A stretch of DNA of 41,240 nt from Candidatus Hatepunaea meridiana (GCA_030765125.1 JAVCDD010000340.1:1-41240), one strand, 5' to 3'. Counted from the stretch's first letter, positions 1 through 9,624 are shown. Program-made: numbers and translations. Notes: generated by a model not told the origin, from the sequence alone.

Positions 1-1163
1 GCACCATCGGGAAGGTTTTCTGCTGAGAATTCCAAGCCATCATCATCTGGATCAGAAGCTTCAAGTGTAAACGCCAGTTCCTGTCCTTCGTTCACTTCTT
101 GATCACCTATCTCAGATAGAACCGGCGATCGATTGACATTGAGAACCGTGATTGTAATCGTCTCCTCGTCAGAAAGCTCACCGTCTGTTACGCTGAAGGT
201 AACATCCTCGTATTCACCTGATTGATCAAACCCAGGTGTCCAACTGAAATCGGCTCCCTCAAGTGATGCACCATCGGGAAGGTTTTCTGCTGAGAAATTC
301 AAATTGTCATCATCTGGGTCGGCAGCCTCAAGTGTGAACATCAGCTCCTCGCCTTCATTCACTTCTTGATCACCTATCTCAGATAGAACCGGCGGACGAT
401 TGACATTGCAAACCGTGATTGTTATCGTCTCTTCATCGGTCAGGTTTCCTTCACCATCATCGGTTACGACAAAGGTCACTTCGTAGTTGTTTGCCTGGTT
501 GTGACGAGGTGTCCAACGGAATTCACCGTTCTCCGCATCAAGCTCCGCGCCATCTGGAAGATCCTCCCTTGATGAATAGGTTAAGTTGTCGCCATCAGGA
601 TCTTCGGCAGATAGATCAATTGCAAGTACTTCACCCTCATTTGTCTCACGGTTGCCAATCTCTGCAAGTACTGGTGGTTGATTACCGTATACGATGTCAA
701 AATGAAAAATATTACGGGCTCGAACACGATCGAGATTCATGACATCATCAGGATGAACTCCTCTATTAACTACTGCGACAACGGCACGCACTCCTTCTAT
801 ACGACCTTCTCCACCAGGAATGTTAAATGCCCAAGGCCACCTAACTACGAAATTTTCTCTTTCATGAACACCGTCTTCATGAAAGCTTTCGACGATAGCT
901 CCCTGTATCATCTCACCATTTCGCACATTAACTGGCCAGAAGAAAGCGTTGATTAGGTCGCCTGCATCCTCAACGCGGTAGCTAAATGTGATTGTTGGCT
1001 GAACTTCCCTTTCGTCCTCAGGAACAACCCATGGATTAGGAACCATAGGATCCTCTTGAGCCCAGCTAATCCCATCCTCAGCCCTGATTTGAGTTGATGC
1101 CATTAGAAAAATGGCAAATAGGGATTTAATGATCAAATTAAGAAAACAACTACGCTGTTTCAT
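1..1163 (-). CDS. Secreted cadherin/Ig-like repeat protein, N-terminal part (runs off the left edge)
   Basis: The frame stays open from an ATG at 1163 to the left edge, so only the N-terminal ~387 residues are seen. It begins with a signal peptide (MKQRSCFLNL, hydrophobic core IIKSLFAIFLMAS, likely cleavage after TQIRA). A unique domain of about 140 residues follows. Then come tandem domains of ~89 residues with the pattern PPVLxEIGDQEVNEGE, DPDDDxLxFSAENLPDGA, FxWTPxxDQ, VTFxVTDGELSDEETITITV, typical of cadherin-like/Ig (He_PIG) repeats of large bacterial surface proteins. The last two units are near-identical in DNA, with a 267-bp period (the same stretch begins at 1 and 268). A GGAGG Shine-Dalgarno sits just before the ATG. 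It probably acts outside the cell, in adhesion or as a surface structure. The ligand is unknown and the C-terminal anchor is not visible. Confidence 0.8.
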   Translation of the reverse strand, partial: MKQRSCFLNLIIKSLFAIFLMASTQIRAEDGISWAQEDPMVPNPWVVPEDEREVQPTITFSYRVEDAGDLINAFFWPVNVRNGEMIQGAIVESFHEDGVHERENFVVRWPWAFNIPGGEGRIEGVRAVVAVVNRGVHPDDVMNLDRVRARNIFHFDIVYGNQPPVLAEIGNRETNEGEVLAIDLSAEDPDGDNLTYSSREDLPDGAELDAENGEFRWTPRHNQANNYEVTFVVTDDGEGNLTDEETITITVCNVNRPPVLSEIGDQEVNEGEELMFTLEAADPDDDNLNFSAENLPDGASLEGADFSWTPGFDQSGEYEDVTFSVTDGELSDEETITITVLNVNRSPVLSEIGDQEVNEGQELAFTLEASDPDDDGLEFSAENLPDG

Positions 1164-1491
1164 CTCGTCCTCCAATGTTAAATGATAACTTTTCAATCAA
1201 CCAAATTCAAGTTGACGATTTCAACTTGCCTTCTGCATAATAAATTGAGAAAAGTTCTTGATAATCACCCTCAGTCACGACTATTTTTCGTCATTATTGA
1301 AAAAAACAGTTTTCTTGAACATGAGAATAAAGTTTGCGACATCCTTGATTTGGTTAAAGCCCAGTATAATAATATGTTAATTGAGGAAGTTTGTTGAATG
1401 TATCATTATAGAAAATCACAGTGTTCTCTTCATTTAAACACAGTCGAATATGATTGGTGAGATATATGCAATGCGAATGCGTTAAGTTATT
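1164..1491. other. AT-rich intergenic region, no gene recognised
   Basis: This 328-base gap separates the stop of the zf-HC2/TPR gene from the start of the cadherin-like gene, both on the minus strand. It is AT-rich and should hold the promoter and leader of the cadherin-like gene, but I see no convincing -35/-10 pair or hairpin terminator. A short plus-strand frame at 1182-1397 has no recognisable protein features, and I do not call it. Confidence 0.4.
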
Positions 1492-2199
1492 TCAACCTTC
1501 TTTCGATGCTTTCATTATCTCATTCACTTTTCTGATTTGTTTTTTTGCTTCCTTATGGAATTTATCCTTTGGACTTGCATTGTCACACAACCAGTTAAGC
1601 TCTTTCAGTCCTTTTTCTACAAATCCCTCAGCAAGATATGCCAGCGCGAGCCACCAGTGGGAGTCATAAAGACTTTCATTCAGTTCGATTGCTTCCTTTA
1701 ATACCTTTATCGCATCTTTAGCTTGACGATCACTATAATACTCTATGCCAAGCTGAAGCCAATACTCCCATTTTTCATCTGATTCTTTAGTGAGCTTTTT
1801 AAGAATATTAATAGCGCCTTTGTAATCTTTCCTCTTAATGGCTTCCCTTGCTTGAATAAATCGTTGTTCTTCTTCTGTATCCGATTCTGAACCTGCTCTG
1901 AATGCGCCATAATGAATTACTAATGCAGCGACTATTATCGGATTCATGTAAAATTTTCTTATTGATGCAGCGATGTCTTTTTCTTCTTTGTCAAGCAATC
2001 TGATGATCTCGACCTGATTTTCCCGCAGGAATGAAGCCATCGGCGCCATTTCTTCAAGCTCTTGAAGACAAAATTCGCAATCCATAAGATGATTTTCAAA
2101 AAGATCGCGTTGTGCTTCGCTTAACTGCTTCATCTCGTACTGATCAATCAGTTCACCTATCTCAAGGTTTATGCATGAACGATTGTGTTTAGTATCCAT
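1492..2199 (-). CDS. zf-HC2 anti-sigma-like membrane protein with TPR repeats
   Basis: This 235-residue protein starts at the ATG at 2199, which follows a strong AAAGGAG Shine-Dalgarno; an upstream in-frame ATG at 2277 lies deep inside the preceding gene. Residues ~8-45 form a putative zinc-binding domain with the H-x3-C-x2-C signature (HLMDCEFC), as in the zf-HC2 family of anti-sigma factors. A short hydrophobic stretch (NPIIVAALVIHYGAF) around residues 108-122 could be a weak membrane segment. The C-terminal half carries TPR-like helices (YKGAINILKKL, WLQLGIEYYSDRQAKDAIKVLKEAIELN). It overlaps the end of the sigma-like gene by 11 bases, so the two are probably translationally coupled. Inference: it holds the sigma-like protein inactive. 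No partner is proven by the sequence. Confidence 0.75.
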   Translation of the reverse strand: MDTKHNRSCINLEIGELIDQYEMKQLSEAQRDLFENHLMDCEFCLQELEEMAPMASFLRENQVEIIRLLDKEEKDIAASIRKFYMNPIIVAALVIHYGAFRAGSESDTEEEQRFIQAREAIKRKDYKGAINILKKLTKESDEKWEYWLQLGIEYYSDRQAKDAIKVLKEAIELNESLYDSHWWLALAYLAEGFVEKGLKELNWLCDNASPKDKFHKEAKKQIRKVNEIMKASKEG

Positions 2200-3457
2200 T
2201 AAAATCTCCTTTATATTTGTTGAAGATTTTCTTAATTGCTTTCCGACAACGATAAGCTCGTCCTCGAAATTCATCATCGGTTAAACCACAAGTTGCCTTG
2301 AAATTTCTCATTTGATCCCTCAATTTTGCTTTTAAATATTCCCAACAAAAAGGACTTAACTCTCTTTTAAATTTCCTTATTATCCTCCATATCCTAAATC
2401 TCTCCTCATCCTTTATCATTTGAGCCTCTGGATTTAGTTCTCCGTCTGGGATAATGATTTCACCTTTTTTATCGTCTTCACGATTATCGCGATGATTCCC
2501 CTCTATATACACGGTTTGACAAACGGTTTTCCTGCGGCTATCACTAATTTCATCAGGATATGCATGTTTGATAAGACGCCTGTTACGTTCTAAGAGATTT
2601 TCTGCAATCGCCTTTGGATACTTTAATCCAACTAAGTGTTGAGTACGTTTGTCGAACTCCGGTTCAATATCCTTAAAACGTTCCTTTTCGTAAAGGTCTG
2701 GATCATATAGTATAAAGTTCAGTTCATCTATTAAAACCTCAAGCATACTACCAGTAGATGTCCCTGTTCCTCTTATATATTCTACCAACCAGCGTCTTAA
2801 ACCGGAAGTGAACTGCTCAAAAATATATTGCGATATAGCATCAGCTTTATTCCTTAACTTAACGATAAGCTCATCTGGTTCCAGAATATCGTTCCATTCA
2901 AACGGTACTACCACTCCCGCTTTATCTGTCGTCTTGCGAATATATTCCCTATTTACATTCCGAAGTACTCCATAGGCGTAAGGCTTTACTTCTGACATCT
3001 TCTCAAATAGATATAATTTATCTCGAACTTTTTCCAGTGTATTATGAACTACTTCTTCTCGTTCAACATCAAGACGTCCAAACAGCCAAATATATTCCAG
3101 TTTCGAAATCAACGGCTTCCACAGCTTCTGGTGTAATATTCCCCAAGCCTCATTATGTCCAGATTTGACCGCTCGAAAAACAAAATCATCAAAATACTTT
3201 CTCCAAATCTCTCGTGCAAGATATTGCGGATCAGATTTGATTTTAGGTAGCTCTATTCTAAACTTTGTAAAAGTTACCTCAAGTATCTCATCGCTGATTT
3301 TATTGAATTCAACATCTGTCATCACCCATAGTTTAGATTGAGTGATTTTGCGTAATATCACGCGCAAATTGTCGAAAAGGTTCTTTTCTGCCTCTTTTTC
3401 ACCTCTTTTTGCAGCTTCTAAGAGGTTGTTCCAGTAGGTTCTTTTATGTTCTTCCAA
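2189..3457 (-). CDS. Divergent sigma-factor-like protein (ECF region-2-like domains)
   Basis: A 422-residue protein starting at TTG (3457) with AAGGAG seven bases upstream, 11 bases after the TPR-CHAT stop. Residues ~10-80 and ~92-175 each look like a region-2 fold of sigma-70/ECF factors: a 'EAAKRGEKEAEKNLF' or 'AVKSGHNEAWGILHQ' helix, an acidic core-binding helix (DVEREEVVHNTLEKVRDKL), then an aromatic helix like the -10 binding helix (KPYAYGVLRNVNREYIRK). A C-terminal segment (EERFRIWRIIRKFKRELSPFC... to LTDDEFRGRAYRCRKAIKKIF) could be a region-4 helix-turn-helix. It is much longer than a normal ECF factor (~180-200 residues). The neighbouring zf-HC2 gene supports a sigma/anti-sigma pair. 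It could instead be a sigma-derived adaptor that no longer binds polymerase. Confidence 0.6.
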   Translation of the reverse strand: MEEHKRTYWNNLLEAAKRGEKEAEKNLFDNLRVILRKITQSKLWVMTDVEFNKISDEILEVTFTKFRIELPKIKSDPQYLAREIWRKYFDDFVFRAVKSGHNEAWGILHQKLWKPLISKLEYIWLFGRLDVEREEVVHNTLEKVRDKLYLFEKMSEVKPYAYGVLRNVNREYIRKTTDKAGVVVPFEWNDILEPDELIVKLRNKADAISQYIFEQFTSGLRRWLVEYIRGTGTSTGSMLEVLIDELNFILYDPDLYEKERFKDIEPEFDKRTQHLVGLKYPKAIAENLLERNRRLIKHAYPDEISDSRRKTVCQTVYIEGNHRDNREDDKKGEIIIPDGELNPEAQMIKDEERFRIWRIIRKFKRELSPFCWEYLKAKLRDQMRNFKATCGLTDDEFRGRAYRCRKAIKKIFNKYKGDFNGY

Positions 3458-3468
3458 TTTTCACTCCT

Positions 3469-6300
3469 TCAATCGATATCACCGATTAAAATAAAAGGTG
3501 CCCAGTAAAAGCGATCTTTATATCTTTTCAATGTTTTTAATTGAGCTTTTTTTATAGCTTCAGCTTTGCTGTACACACTGAGATGTTTGTAATATTGTTT
3601 CATAAGAAACGCGGTTTTTTCATCATTCACCATCCATAATGATGCTATAAGTGACGGTGATCCTGCAAAAATGAACGCCCGGGATAAACCAACCAGTTCA
3701 TCCCCTCGAGTTTGATGTCCTCTTGCTGTCCTGCAACCGGAAAGAACCACGTCGGCTTTGATATTCATATTGAACAAATCAAAAACTGTTAAGCGACCTT
3801 TTACATTCTCATCATCAGCCAATATCATACTCGAATACAATGGCGTTCCAGAATCAAGTACTGAATGGCATGCCAAATGGATGAAATCGAAACTTTCCGC
3901 AAGGTAGATAAATTTTGTTTTAGTCGCATTTTTCCCAATTAATACCTTCTGTTTATCTGGCGGGAATAACTTACTGATTTCCTTAACTTCCGTTTCTGCA
4001 TACGGCAACGGATGCATGTTAGTTTCTGGGGCGCCTAATGCAAGCAACGTATTACCATTATTTTGTCTATTATCAATTAAATACTTTATCGTTGAAGCTG
4101 AAGGTATATAACGGATAATGTAATCTTTTTTAATTAGATATTCCCCGTTTTTATCCTCCAGCGCATAAAACGGAAGATAATGAAGAAAACCGTGAGAAAC
4201 AATAATCAAATTTCTCCCCGTAATTTTATCCTCGATGCTCTCTATTAATAGTTTATACAGTTCTTTTGATGTTTTGGACGAATACCCTCCTTTAATTTCA
4301 GTATTGAGGTTACTGACCATTTCCTCGATCTGTTTAGCATGCTTGGGTACTTGAACAACATCGAATTTATTCCGTGTCACCACCCAGATTAGAAGTTTTT
4401 CTTCGGTGATATAATATTCCAATAGCGTTTGATCTTCTTTTAACAATTCCTGCACTTCGTTGAGATTCAGTGGATCTACTGAAATCATTGATGCCAAATC
4501 GGGATCCTGATTTTTGATTTCTTTAGTCAATTCAGTAACCATTCCTCTCATCTTGTCCCTTTTTTCTTCAAGAGAATCCGAACTCTCACTTCCTTTTTTA
4601 GAATCAACTTGTGTTTCCAGGTTCATCAGTTCTCTTAACTTCTGGAACAACTCTTGATTCTTGCCCTTGCTTATTCTCACCTGATTACCCGCCAAGAGAT
4701 CCAGATAGGCACGAGCACGACTACGCTCCACATAGTTATAAGCTTCTTTGTTTTTATCAAGCCGAAGTAATGCTACAATTATATCCTCGTAATCCTTATA
4801 AACACCATCAGTGTAACTTCTTTTATGGGAATCTAATTTTAGCTTACTTAGAACCTGTTCAACGGTATCAATTGATTTTTTGCGATATTCAATTTCCTTA
4901 TCATATAACTTCTGGTCAAAATAGCAATTAGCATGAGCTCGATAAGCTGTTAACATTTCTCTTTCTGTTTTTAAATCAAGAGCAATCTTTAATCCCATTC
5001 TAATGTTCTTTTCCGCTTCGATATATTTCTTTTGCTTTGTATTAAGCTCTCCCATATATGACAATGTAATACTTTCTGAACTTCGGTCTCCTAACATTCT
5101 TGATAAACCCAAGCATTTTTCATAATTAATAAATGCTTGCGAAAAATTTAAAAGATTCATATAAGAAAAACCGATATTTAAATAAGAAATCGCTTCGCCT
5201 CTTTGGTCACCACTTTGTTTTGACAATTCAAGGCTTTTTTTGTGATATTTCACCGATTGCTTATAATTAGAAAGATCGCTATATACATTTCCAATGTTAC
5301 TTAGTGAGATGGTCTCACCTCTCTTATTTCCTATATCTCTCGATGTCTTCATACTATTTTTGTGATATTGTAATGATTTCTGATAATCTGAAAGCATATA
5401 ATAAGCCAGACCAATATTCCCTAAATTTGCTGCTTTGTTTTCCTTATCTCCTATCTCTCTTGATATATTCAGACTATTCTCATGAAATTCTATAGCACGT
5501 GAAAAATCAGAAAGTGCCAGGTATACAAGTCCAATATTACTTAGCAACTTAGCTTCATTTAGTCGATCATTAATACCTCTATATATTACAAGACTGTTTT
5601 TGTAGAATTCTAAAGCAACTATATGGTTAGATTGATCTTCATGAATTTTCCCTATTCCAGCCAGATTTCCTGCTTCAAATTTAGGGTTTTCTAACTTTTT
5701 CGCTATCTTTAAACTTTTCTTGTAAAATTCCAAAGCAAATTGATAATCGGAACGTTCATTATGATAATTTCCGATATTGATTAAGCACATACATTCATTT
5801 ATCAGGTCTTCATTTTTTTTTGAAATCGACAGGCTTCTTTCGTAAAACTCCATCGCTTTTTGATAGTCTGAACAAGCACGATATACATTTCCAATGTTAT
5901 TCAAAACTATAGCAATGCTACTTGGATCAGATAATTCTTCATATATTTCAAGCGCATCTTGGTATTGTTTTAATGCATACGTGTAAACATTAAGTTTATC
6001 ATAAGTCAAACCAATGTTAAAATGAGCATTGCTTTGAAGTCGTTTTTCACCGATTTCTGAATAAAGCTCTAATGCTTTTTCCCATTCACTCCGTGCTTTT
6101 TTAAAGCGATGTTGTTGATAATAGACAAGACCCTTTCTATCGAAAACCTTAGCGATACAATTTCGATCATTAATCTGCTGATATTTTTTCAAAGCACTCT
6201 CAAATATTTTGAGTGACCTATCAGCTTGTTTTAACTGTAGAAGTGAATCGGCTTCTTTTAACAAGCGATCTGCTTCTTCCTTGATTCTATTTTCACTCAT
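3469..6300 (-). CDS. TPR-CHAT caspase-like protease
   Basis: A 943-residue protein. Residues ~1-480 are about a dozen tetratricopeptide repeats of the LGN/Rapsyn-like 40-residue type (repeated 'NIGNVY..LSDY..A..Y...SL.ISR..GD' units). A charged linker follows, then a C-terminal CHAT domain (~residues 620-943) of the caspase/separase fold. The catalytic pair is visible: His in FIHLACH (about residue 812) and Cys in VVLSGCRTARG (about residue 856), with the usual downstream GLSRAFIFAGSPSLIASLW. It is the first gene of an operon with the sigma-like and zf-HC2 genes. CHAT proteases are often activated by a ligand or partner sensed through the TPR scaffold, and they cleave a specific protein. Inference: the substrate is the neighbouring anti-sigma or sigma protein. 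No type III-E (gRAMP) gene is present, so this is not Craspase itself. Confidence 0.88.
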   Translation of the reverse strand: MSENRIKEEADRLLKEADSLLQLKQADRSLKIFESALKKYQQINDRNCIAKVFDRKGLVYYQQHRFKKARSEWEKALELYSEIGEKRLQSNAHFNIGLTYDKLNVYTYALKQYQDALEIYEELSDPSSIAIVLNNIGNVYRACSDYQKAMEFYERSLSISKKNEDLINECMCLINIGNYHNERSDYQFALEFYKKSLKIAKKLENPKFEAGNLAGIGKIHEDQSNHIVALEFYKNSLVIYRGINDRLNEAKLLSNIGLVYLALSDFSRAIEFHENSLNISREIGDKENKAANLGNIGLAYYMLSDYQKSLQYHKNSMKTSRDIGNKRGETISLSNIGNVYSDLSNYKQSVKYHKKSLELSKQSGDQRGEAISYLNIGFSYMNLLNFSQAFINYEKCLGLSRMLGDRSSESITLSYMGELNTKQKKYIEAEKNIRMGLKIALDLKTEREMLTAYRAHANCYFDQKLYDKEIEYRKKSIDTVEQVLSKLKLDSHKRSYTDGVYKDYEDIIVALLRLDKNKEAYNYVERSRARAYLDLLAGNQVRISKGKNQELFQKLRELMNLETQVDSKKGSESSDSLEEKRDKMRGMVTELTKEIKNQDPDLASMISVDPLNLNEVQELLKEDQTLLEYYITEEKLLIWVVTRNKFDVVQVPKHAKQIEEMVSNLNTEIKGGYSSKTSKELYKLLIESIEDKITGRNLIIVSHGFLHYLPFYALEDKNGEYLIKKDYIIRYIPSASTIKYLIDNRQNNGNTLLALGAPETNMHPLPYAETEVKEISKLFPPDKQKVLIGKNATKTKFIYLAESFDFIHLACHSVLDSGTPLYSSMILADDENVKGRLTVFDLFNMNIKADVVLSGCRTARGHQTRGDELVGLSRAFIFAGSPSLIASLWMVNDEKTAFLMKQYYKHLSVYSKAEAIKKAQLKTLKRYKDRFYWAPFILIGDID

Positions 6301-6401
6301 GGTTATTTACACTCGTATTTTTGATTAGGTTGTACTTTCTCTAATAAATACTTAATACCTCTACCTGCACCTTCAGAACGAACCAACCCCTTTGCTTCTG
6401 A

Positions 6402-6629
6402 TCAATGACAATTATTCTTCCCATTCAGCATGGTCTGGATCGAGCTATAAGTGTCATTCGTATCGGTGAAACAAGCATTGAGAACAAAGACGCGCTTCTG
6501 ACGGTAGTTAGTGCTTCTAATCCAGCAGACGAACTCGTCGGACGAAGGACTCCACACCTGCCATATCATTGGGTTACTAAAACCTATTGTGCCCAACTGC
6601 AATTCACCCGAAGTGTATATTTCAAACAT
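6402..6629 (-). CDS. Small hypothetical protein coupled to hsdR
   Basis: A 75-residue frame (MFEIYTSGELQLGTIGFSNP...) whose ATG overlaps the hsdR stop in the arrangement ATGTTTGA and is preceded by AGGAGAAAGGA, so translational coupling is plausible. The protein is polar, with SSDEFVCWIRST and a Cys/Asn-rich end, and no family is recognised. It has no signal peptide or membrane segment. It could be a genuine small accessory gene of the type I locus or the remnant of a longer gene, since the region up to 6300 holds nothing else. A plus-strand frame over the same bases has less support. Confidence 0.4.
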   Translation of the reverse strand: MFEIYTSGELQLGTIGFSNPMIWQVWSPSSDEFVCWIRSTNYRQKRVFVLNACFTDTNDTYSSIQTMLNGKNNCH

Positions 6630-9624
6630 CTGTTTCCTTTCTCCTGATCTGCTCATAGACTTGTTTCAGCAGGTGTTCAGCAACGGTCTCTTGGAAATCT
6701 TTATCATTCATATATTTAGCAGTAATTTCTTCATTCTGCTCCATACGATCAATGAAAAGAACTTCAAGCGCTCTACGGAAGACATAACCGAAGTTTTCCA
6801 TTGTGTTGGCAAGAGCCGCTTGGCGTAGGTTGCTGTCGGTTACTGCATCCTCTCGAATCGAGTCAAAGAAGAGCTGATCGCCGGGTTTGAACTCGGTGCC
6901 AAATCGCTCATTGAGGATTTCGATCAGCTTGGAAAGCTCTATCTCCTCACCGCGAGCGATCCCGGTGCCTACATCTGTAGGACCGGAAACAGGCTCGGAC
7001 TTTCCAGCCTCCAGATCAATCGAACCCTCGCAGATCTTCTGAATGCGGTAATACTTGAGCGCTACCTCATCATCGAAATGGTAGACCGGACCGCGGTCAC
7101 CCTTTGGCAGCTTTGCCAGCAGGAATCGGATATATGAGTAAAGCTTCTCCAGATCCGTGTCTTGGAACGGAATTACCTGCGACATGAAGGCATATAGGTT
7201 ACGATAGGCAACCAGCTCCTTGCGGAATTCCTCGCGGACATCTTCATCGAGTTGATTATAACGGTTTACTGCTGGATCAATGCAGGTGTTCATCCTTGCG
7301 TGGTCTGTCGGCGTCTGGTATTTCGCAGGCTTGTAGAACACCTTGCAAAATTCCTCGATCTCGGCTTTGTGATAAACCTGTTGTACGTCCAACCTCGCCT
7401 GAAGCTCATAGAGCTGCTTTGCCTCAGCTCGTTCACCGATCAGGGTCTGTTCATAGTAAGGCTGGAATGCAACGAGGATCTCTTCTGGATCGTTAACGAA
7501 ATCCAAAACGAAGGTGTCCTCTTTGCCCGGATGCATGCGGTTAAGGCGGGAGAGGGTCTGGACTGCTTGAATTCCTGCCAGCCGCTTGTCAACGTACATA
7601 GTGTGGAGGAGCGGCTGATCAAAGCCAGTCTGGTACTTCTCAGCCACTAATAGAACCTGATACTCATTGGTTCCAAATCGTTCAGGCAACTCCTTTTCCC
7701 TTATACCCTGGTTCATACTTACTTCGGTATATTCCAGACCAGGCACGTCAGGATCAATCACAGTGCCAGAGAAGGCTACGAGCGTCTTGATTTCTTTATA
7801 GCCTTTTTCAGCTATGTATTTGTCGAAAGCCTGTTTATACCGAACGGCGTGCAGACGGCTGGAAGTTACTACCATGGCTTTGGCTCTGCTGCCGATCTTG
7901 TGCATGGTGAAGTGGCGGAAGTGTTCGACCATTACCTCAGTCTTCTGGGCAATATTGTGCGGATGCAGGCTCATGAACCGTGCCAGAGCTCGTGCAGCTT
8001 TGCGTTTGTCCACCTTGGGATCGTCCTCGATGGACTTGATAAGCCGGTAGTAAGTCTTGTATGTCGTATAGTTCTGGAGCACGTCGATTATGAAGCCTTC
8101 CTCTATAGCCTGTCGCATGCTGTAAAGATGAAATGGTTGAGGTTTGCCATCAGTCCCAGGCTGACCGAACACCTCCAGGGTTTTATGTTTAGGTGTAGCC
8201 GTGAAGGCGAAAAAACTTATATTCGGCTGGTGACCGCGTTTAGCCATTGTGCGTAATATTTCTTCTTCGTAATCGAGCAAGCCTTCCTCTTCAACCTTCT
8301 GACGTATTTCCTCCTTCATAACTGCCCCGCCTAAGACTCCTTTAAGTTCGGTTGCCGTCTCACCACCTTGGGAGCTGTGGGCTTCATCGATAATAACGGC
8401 ATATCGTCGCTTTGGCAGATCGCCAATTTTCTCAGTTACGAATGGAAACTTCTGGAGTGTCGTGATCACGATAGGTACGCCGGTCGTTAACGCCTGCCCG
8501 AGTTGAGTGGCATCCACGTCAATCTTCTGAACCACGCCCTGCTTGTGTTCGAACTGATAGACAGTATTTTGGAGCTGCTGGTCGAGAACGACCCGATCAG
8601 TCACGATGATAACCGAGTCAAAGACTTTCTCGTCCTTGTTGTCGTGTAGGCTCGCAAGCCGGTGAGCTAACCAAGCGATGGAGTTGCTCTTACCGCTGCC
8701 TGCGGAGTGCTGGACGAGATAATTGACGCCCGCACCCTTCTCCTCTGCACCGACAACGAGCTTCCGCACACAATCGAGCTGCTGGTAGCGTGGGAAGATC
8801 ATAGTTTCGCGACTGACTCTCTTCCCACCAAGCCGTTTTTCCACGGTCTGCAGGTGGATAAACCGAGCCAGGATGTCGAGAAAACTGTGCCGTTCCAGAA
8901 CCTCCTCCCAGAGATAAGCTGTCTTGTAACCACTCGGATTTTCTGGATTGCCCGCGCCACTGTTATAGCCCTTGTTGAATGGTAAAAACCGTGTTTTACC
9001 ACCTGAAAGACGCGTTGTCATATAGACCTCATCCGTGTCAACAGCGAAATGGACGAGTGTCCGCTTCTTGAATTGAAAGATAAGATCTGCTTGGTCGCGG
9101 TCATGCTTATACTGTTGCACCGCATTGCGCCAGGTCTGTCCGGTCATGGGATTCTTCAGTTCAACAGTGGCAACAGGGATGCCGTTGAGTGCAAGCGTTA
9201 CATCCAAAGTATTACCATGCCGGTTAGAGTAGCGGAGCTGACGAGTGATGGTAAGACTGTTCGCATCGTAAAGATTCTGAATTTCAGGATTGAGACCGCT
9301 TGCAGGAGCGAAATAGGCTAAGCGAAAGAGCTTACCGAAGCATTTAAACCCATGACGTAGGACGGAAAGACAGCCTTCATGCTCGGAGTTCAGTGCCCGG
9401 CAGAGATCGTCCAGTAGTGTCTCTTCCGCTTTATCTTTCTGAATGCTGGCGAGGTATTCCCACTCCACCGGCTGTGTGATCTTTATGAAGGATATAACAT
9501 TCTGGGGAAACAGACAGCGTTCACGTTCAAAAGCCTCCCCGTCGTCTTTCTCATATCCACCTGCTACGGTCAGGTAATGCTCAATGGCAGCCTCGAAAGC
9601 CACCTCTTTATACTGTCCCTGCAT
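6622..9624 (-). CDS. hsdR: Type I restriction endonuclease, motor/nuclease subunit HsdR
   Basis: A 1000-residue HsdR, normal length for the family. The N-terminal PD-(D/E)xK nuclease is visible as LDVTLALNGIPVATVELKN (Asp141, Glu155, Lys157) with the following QxxxY-type motif (NAVQQYKHDR). The SF2 translocase follows: Walker A HSAGSGKS (~306-313), VIIVTDRVVLDQQL, and DEAH box VIIDEAHSSQGG (~413-416). Then come FFAFTATPKHKTLEVFG, the QTGFDQPLLHTMYVDK region, and the arginine-finger motif QTLSRLNRMHPGK. The complex with HsdM and HsdS translocates unmethylated DNA and cuts it at a distance. It is separated from hsdM/hsdS by a toxin/antitoxin-like pair and a short repeat-bearing gap, so it may have its own promoter. 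The start codon has only a weak Shine-Dalgarno. Confidence 0.96.
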   Translation of the reverse strand: MQGQYKEVAFEAAIEHYLTVAGGYEKDDGEAFERERCLFPQNVISFIKITQPVEWEYLASIQKDKAEETLLDDLCRALNSEHEGCLSVLRHGFKCFGKLFRLAYFAPASGLNPEIQNLYDANSLTITRQLRYSNRHGNTLDVTLALNGIPVATVELKNPMTGQTWRNAVQQYKHDRDQADLIFQFKKRTLVHFAVDTDEVYMTTRLSGGKTRFLPFNKGYNSGAGNPENPSGYKTAYLWEEVLERHSFLDILARFIHLQTVEKRLGGKRVSRETMIFPRYQQLDCVRKLVVGAEEKGAGVNYLVQHSAGSGKSNSIAWLAHRLASLHDNKDEKVFDSVIIVTDRVVLDQQLQNTVYQFEHKQGVVQKIDVDATQLGQALTTGVPIVITTLQKFPFVTEKIGDLPKRRYAVIIDEAHSSQGGETATELKGVLGGAVMKEEIRQKVEEEGLLDYEEEILRTMAKRGHQPNISFFAFTATPKHKTLEVFGQPGTDGKPQPFHLYSMRQAIEEGFIIDVLQNYTTYKTYYRLIKSIEDDPKVDKRKAARALARFMSLHPHNIAQKTEVMVEHFRHFTMHKIGSRAKAMVVTSSRLHAVRYKQAFDKYIAEKGYKEIKTLVAFSGTVIDPDVPGLEYTEVSMNQGIREKELPERFGTNEYQVLLVAEKYQTGFDQPLLHTMYVDKRLAGIQAVQTLSRLNRMHPGKEDTFVLDFVNDPEEILVAFQPYYEQTLIGERAEAKQLYELQARLDVQQVYHKAEIEEFCKVFYKPAKYQTPTDHARMNTCIDPAVNRYNQLDEDVREEFRKELVAYRNLYAFMSQVIPFQDTDLEKLYSYIRFLLAKLPKGDRGPVYHFDDEVALKYYRIQKICEGSIDLEAGKSEPVSGPTDVGTGIARGEEIELSKLIEILNERFGTEFKPGDQLFFDSIREDAVTDSNLRQAALANTMENFGYVFRRALEVLFIDRMEQNEEITAKYMNDKDFQETVAEHLLKQVYEQIRRKETDV

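Noticed and set aside
1182..1397. 71-residue plus-strand frame in the gap before the cadherin-like gene
   Set aside because: It has no Shine-Dalgarno, unremarkable AT-rich composition and no family features.
3469..6300. TPR-CHAT protein as part of a type III-E (Craspase) system
   Set aside because: No gRAMP/Cas7-11 or Csx30 homologue is visible, the gene is 12 kb from the cmr operon, and it has its own sigma/zf-HC2 partners.
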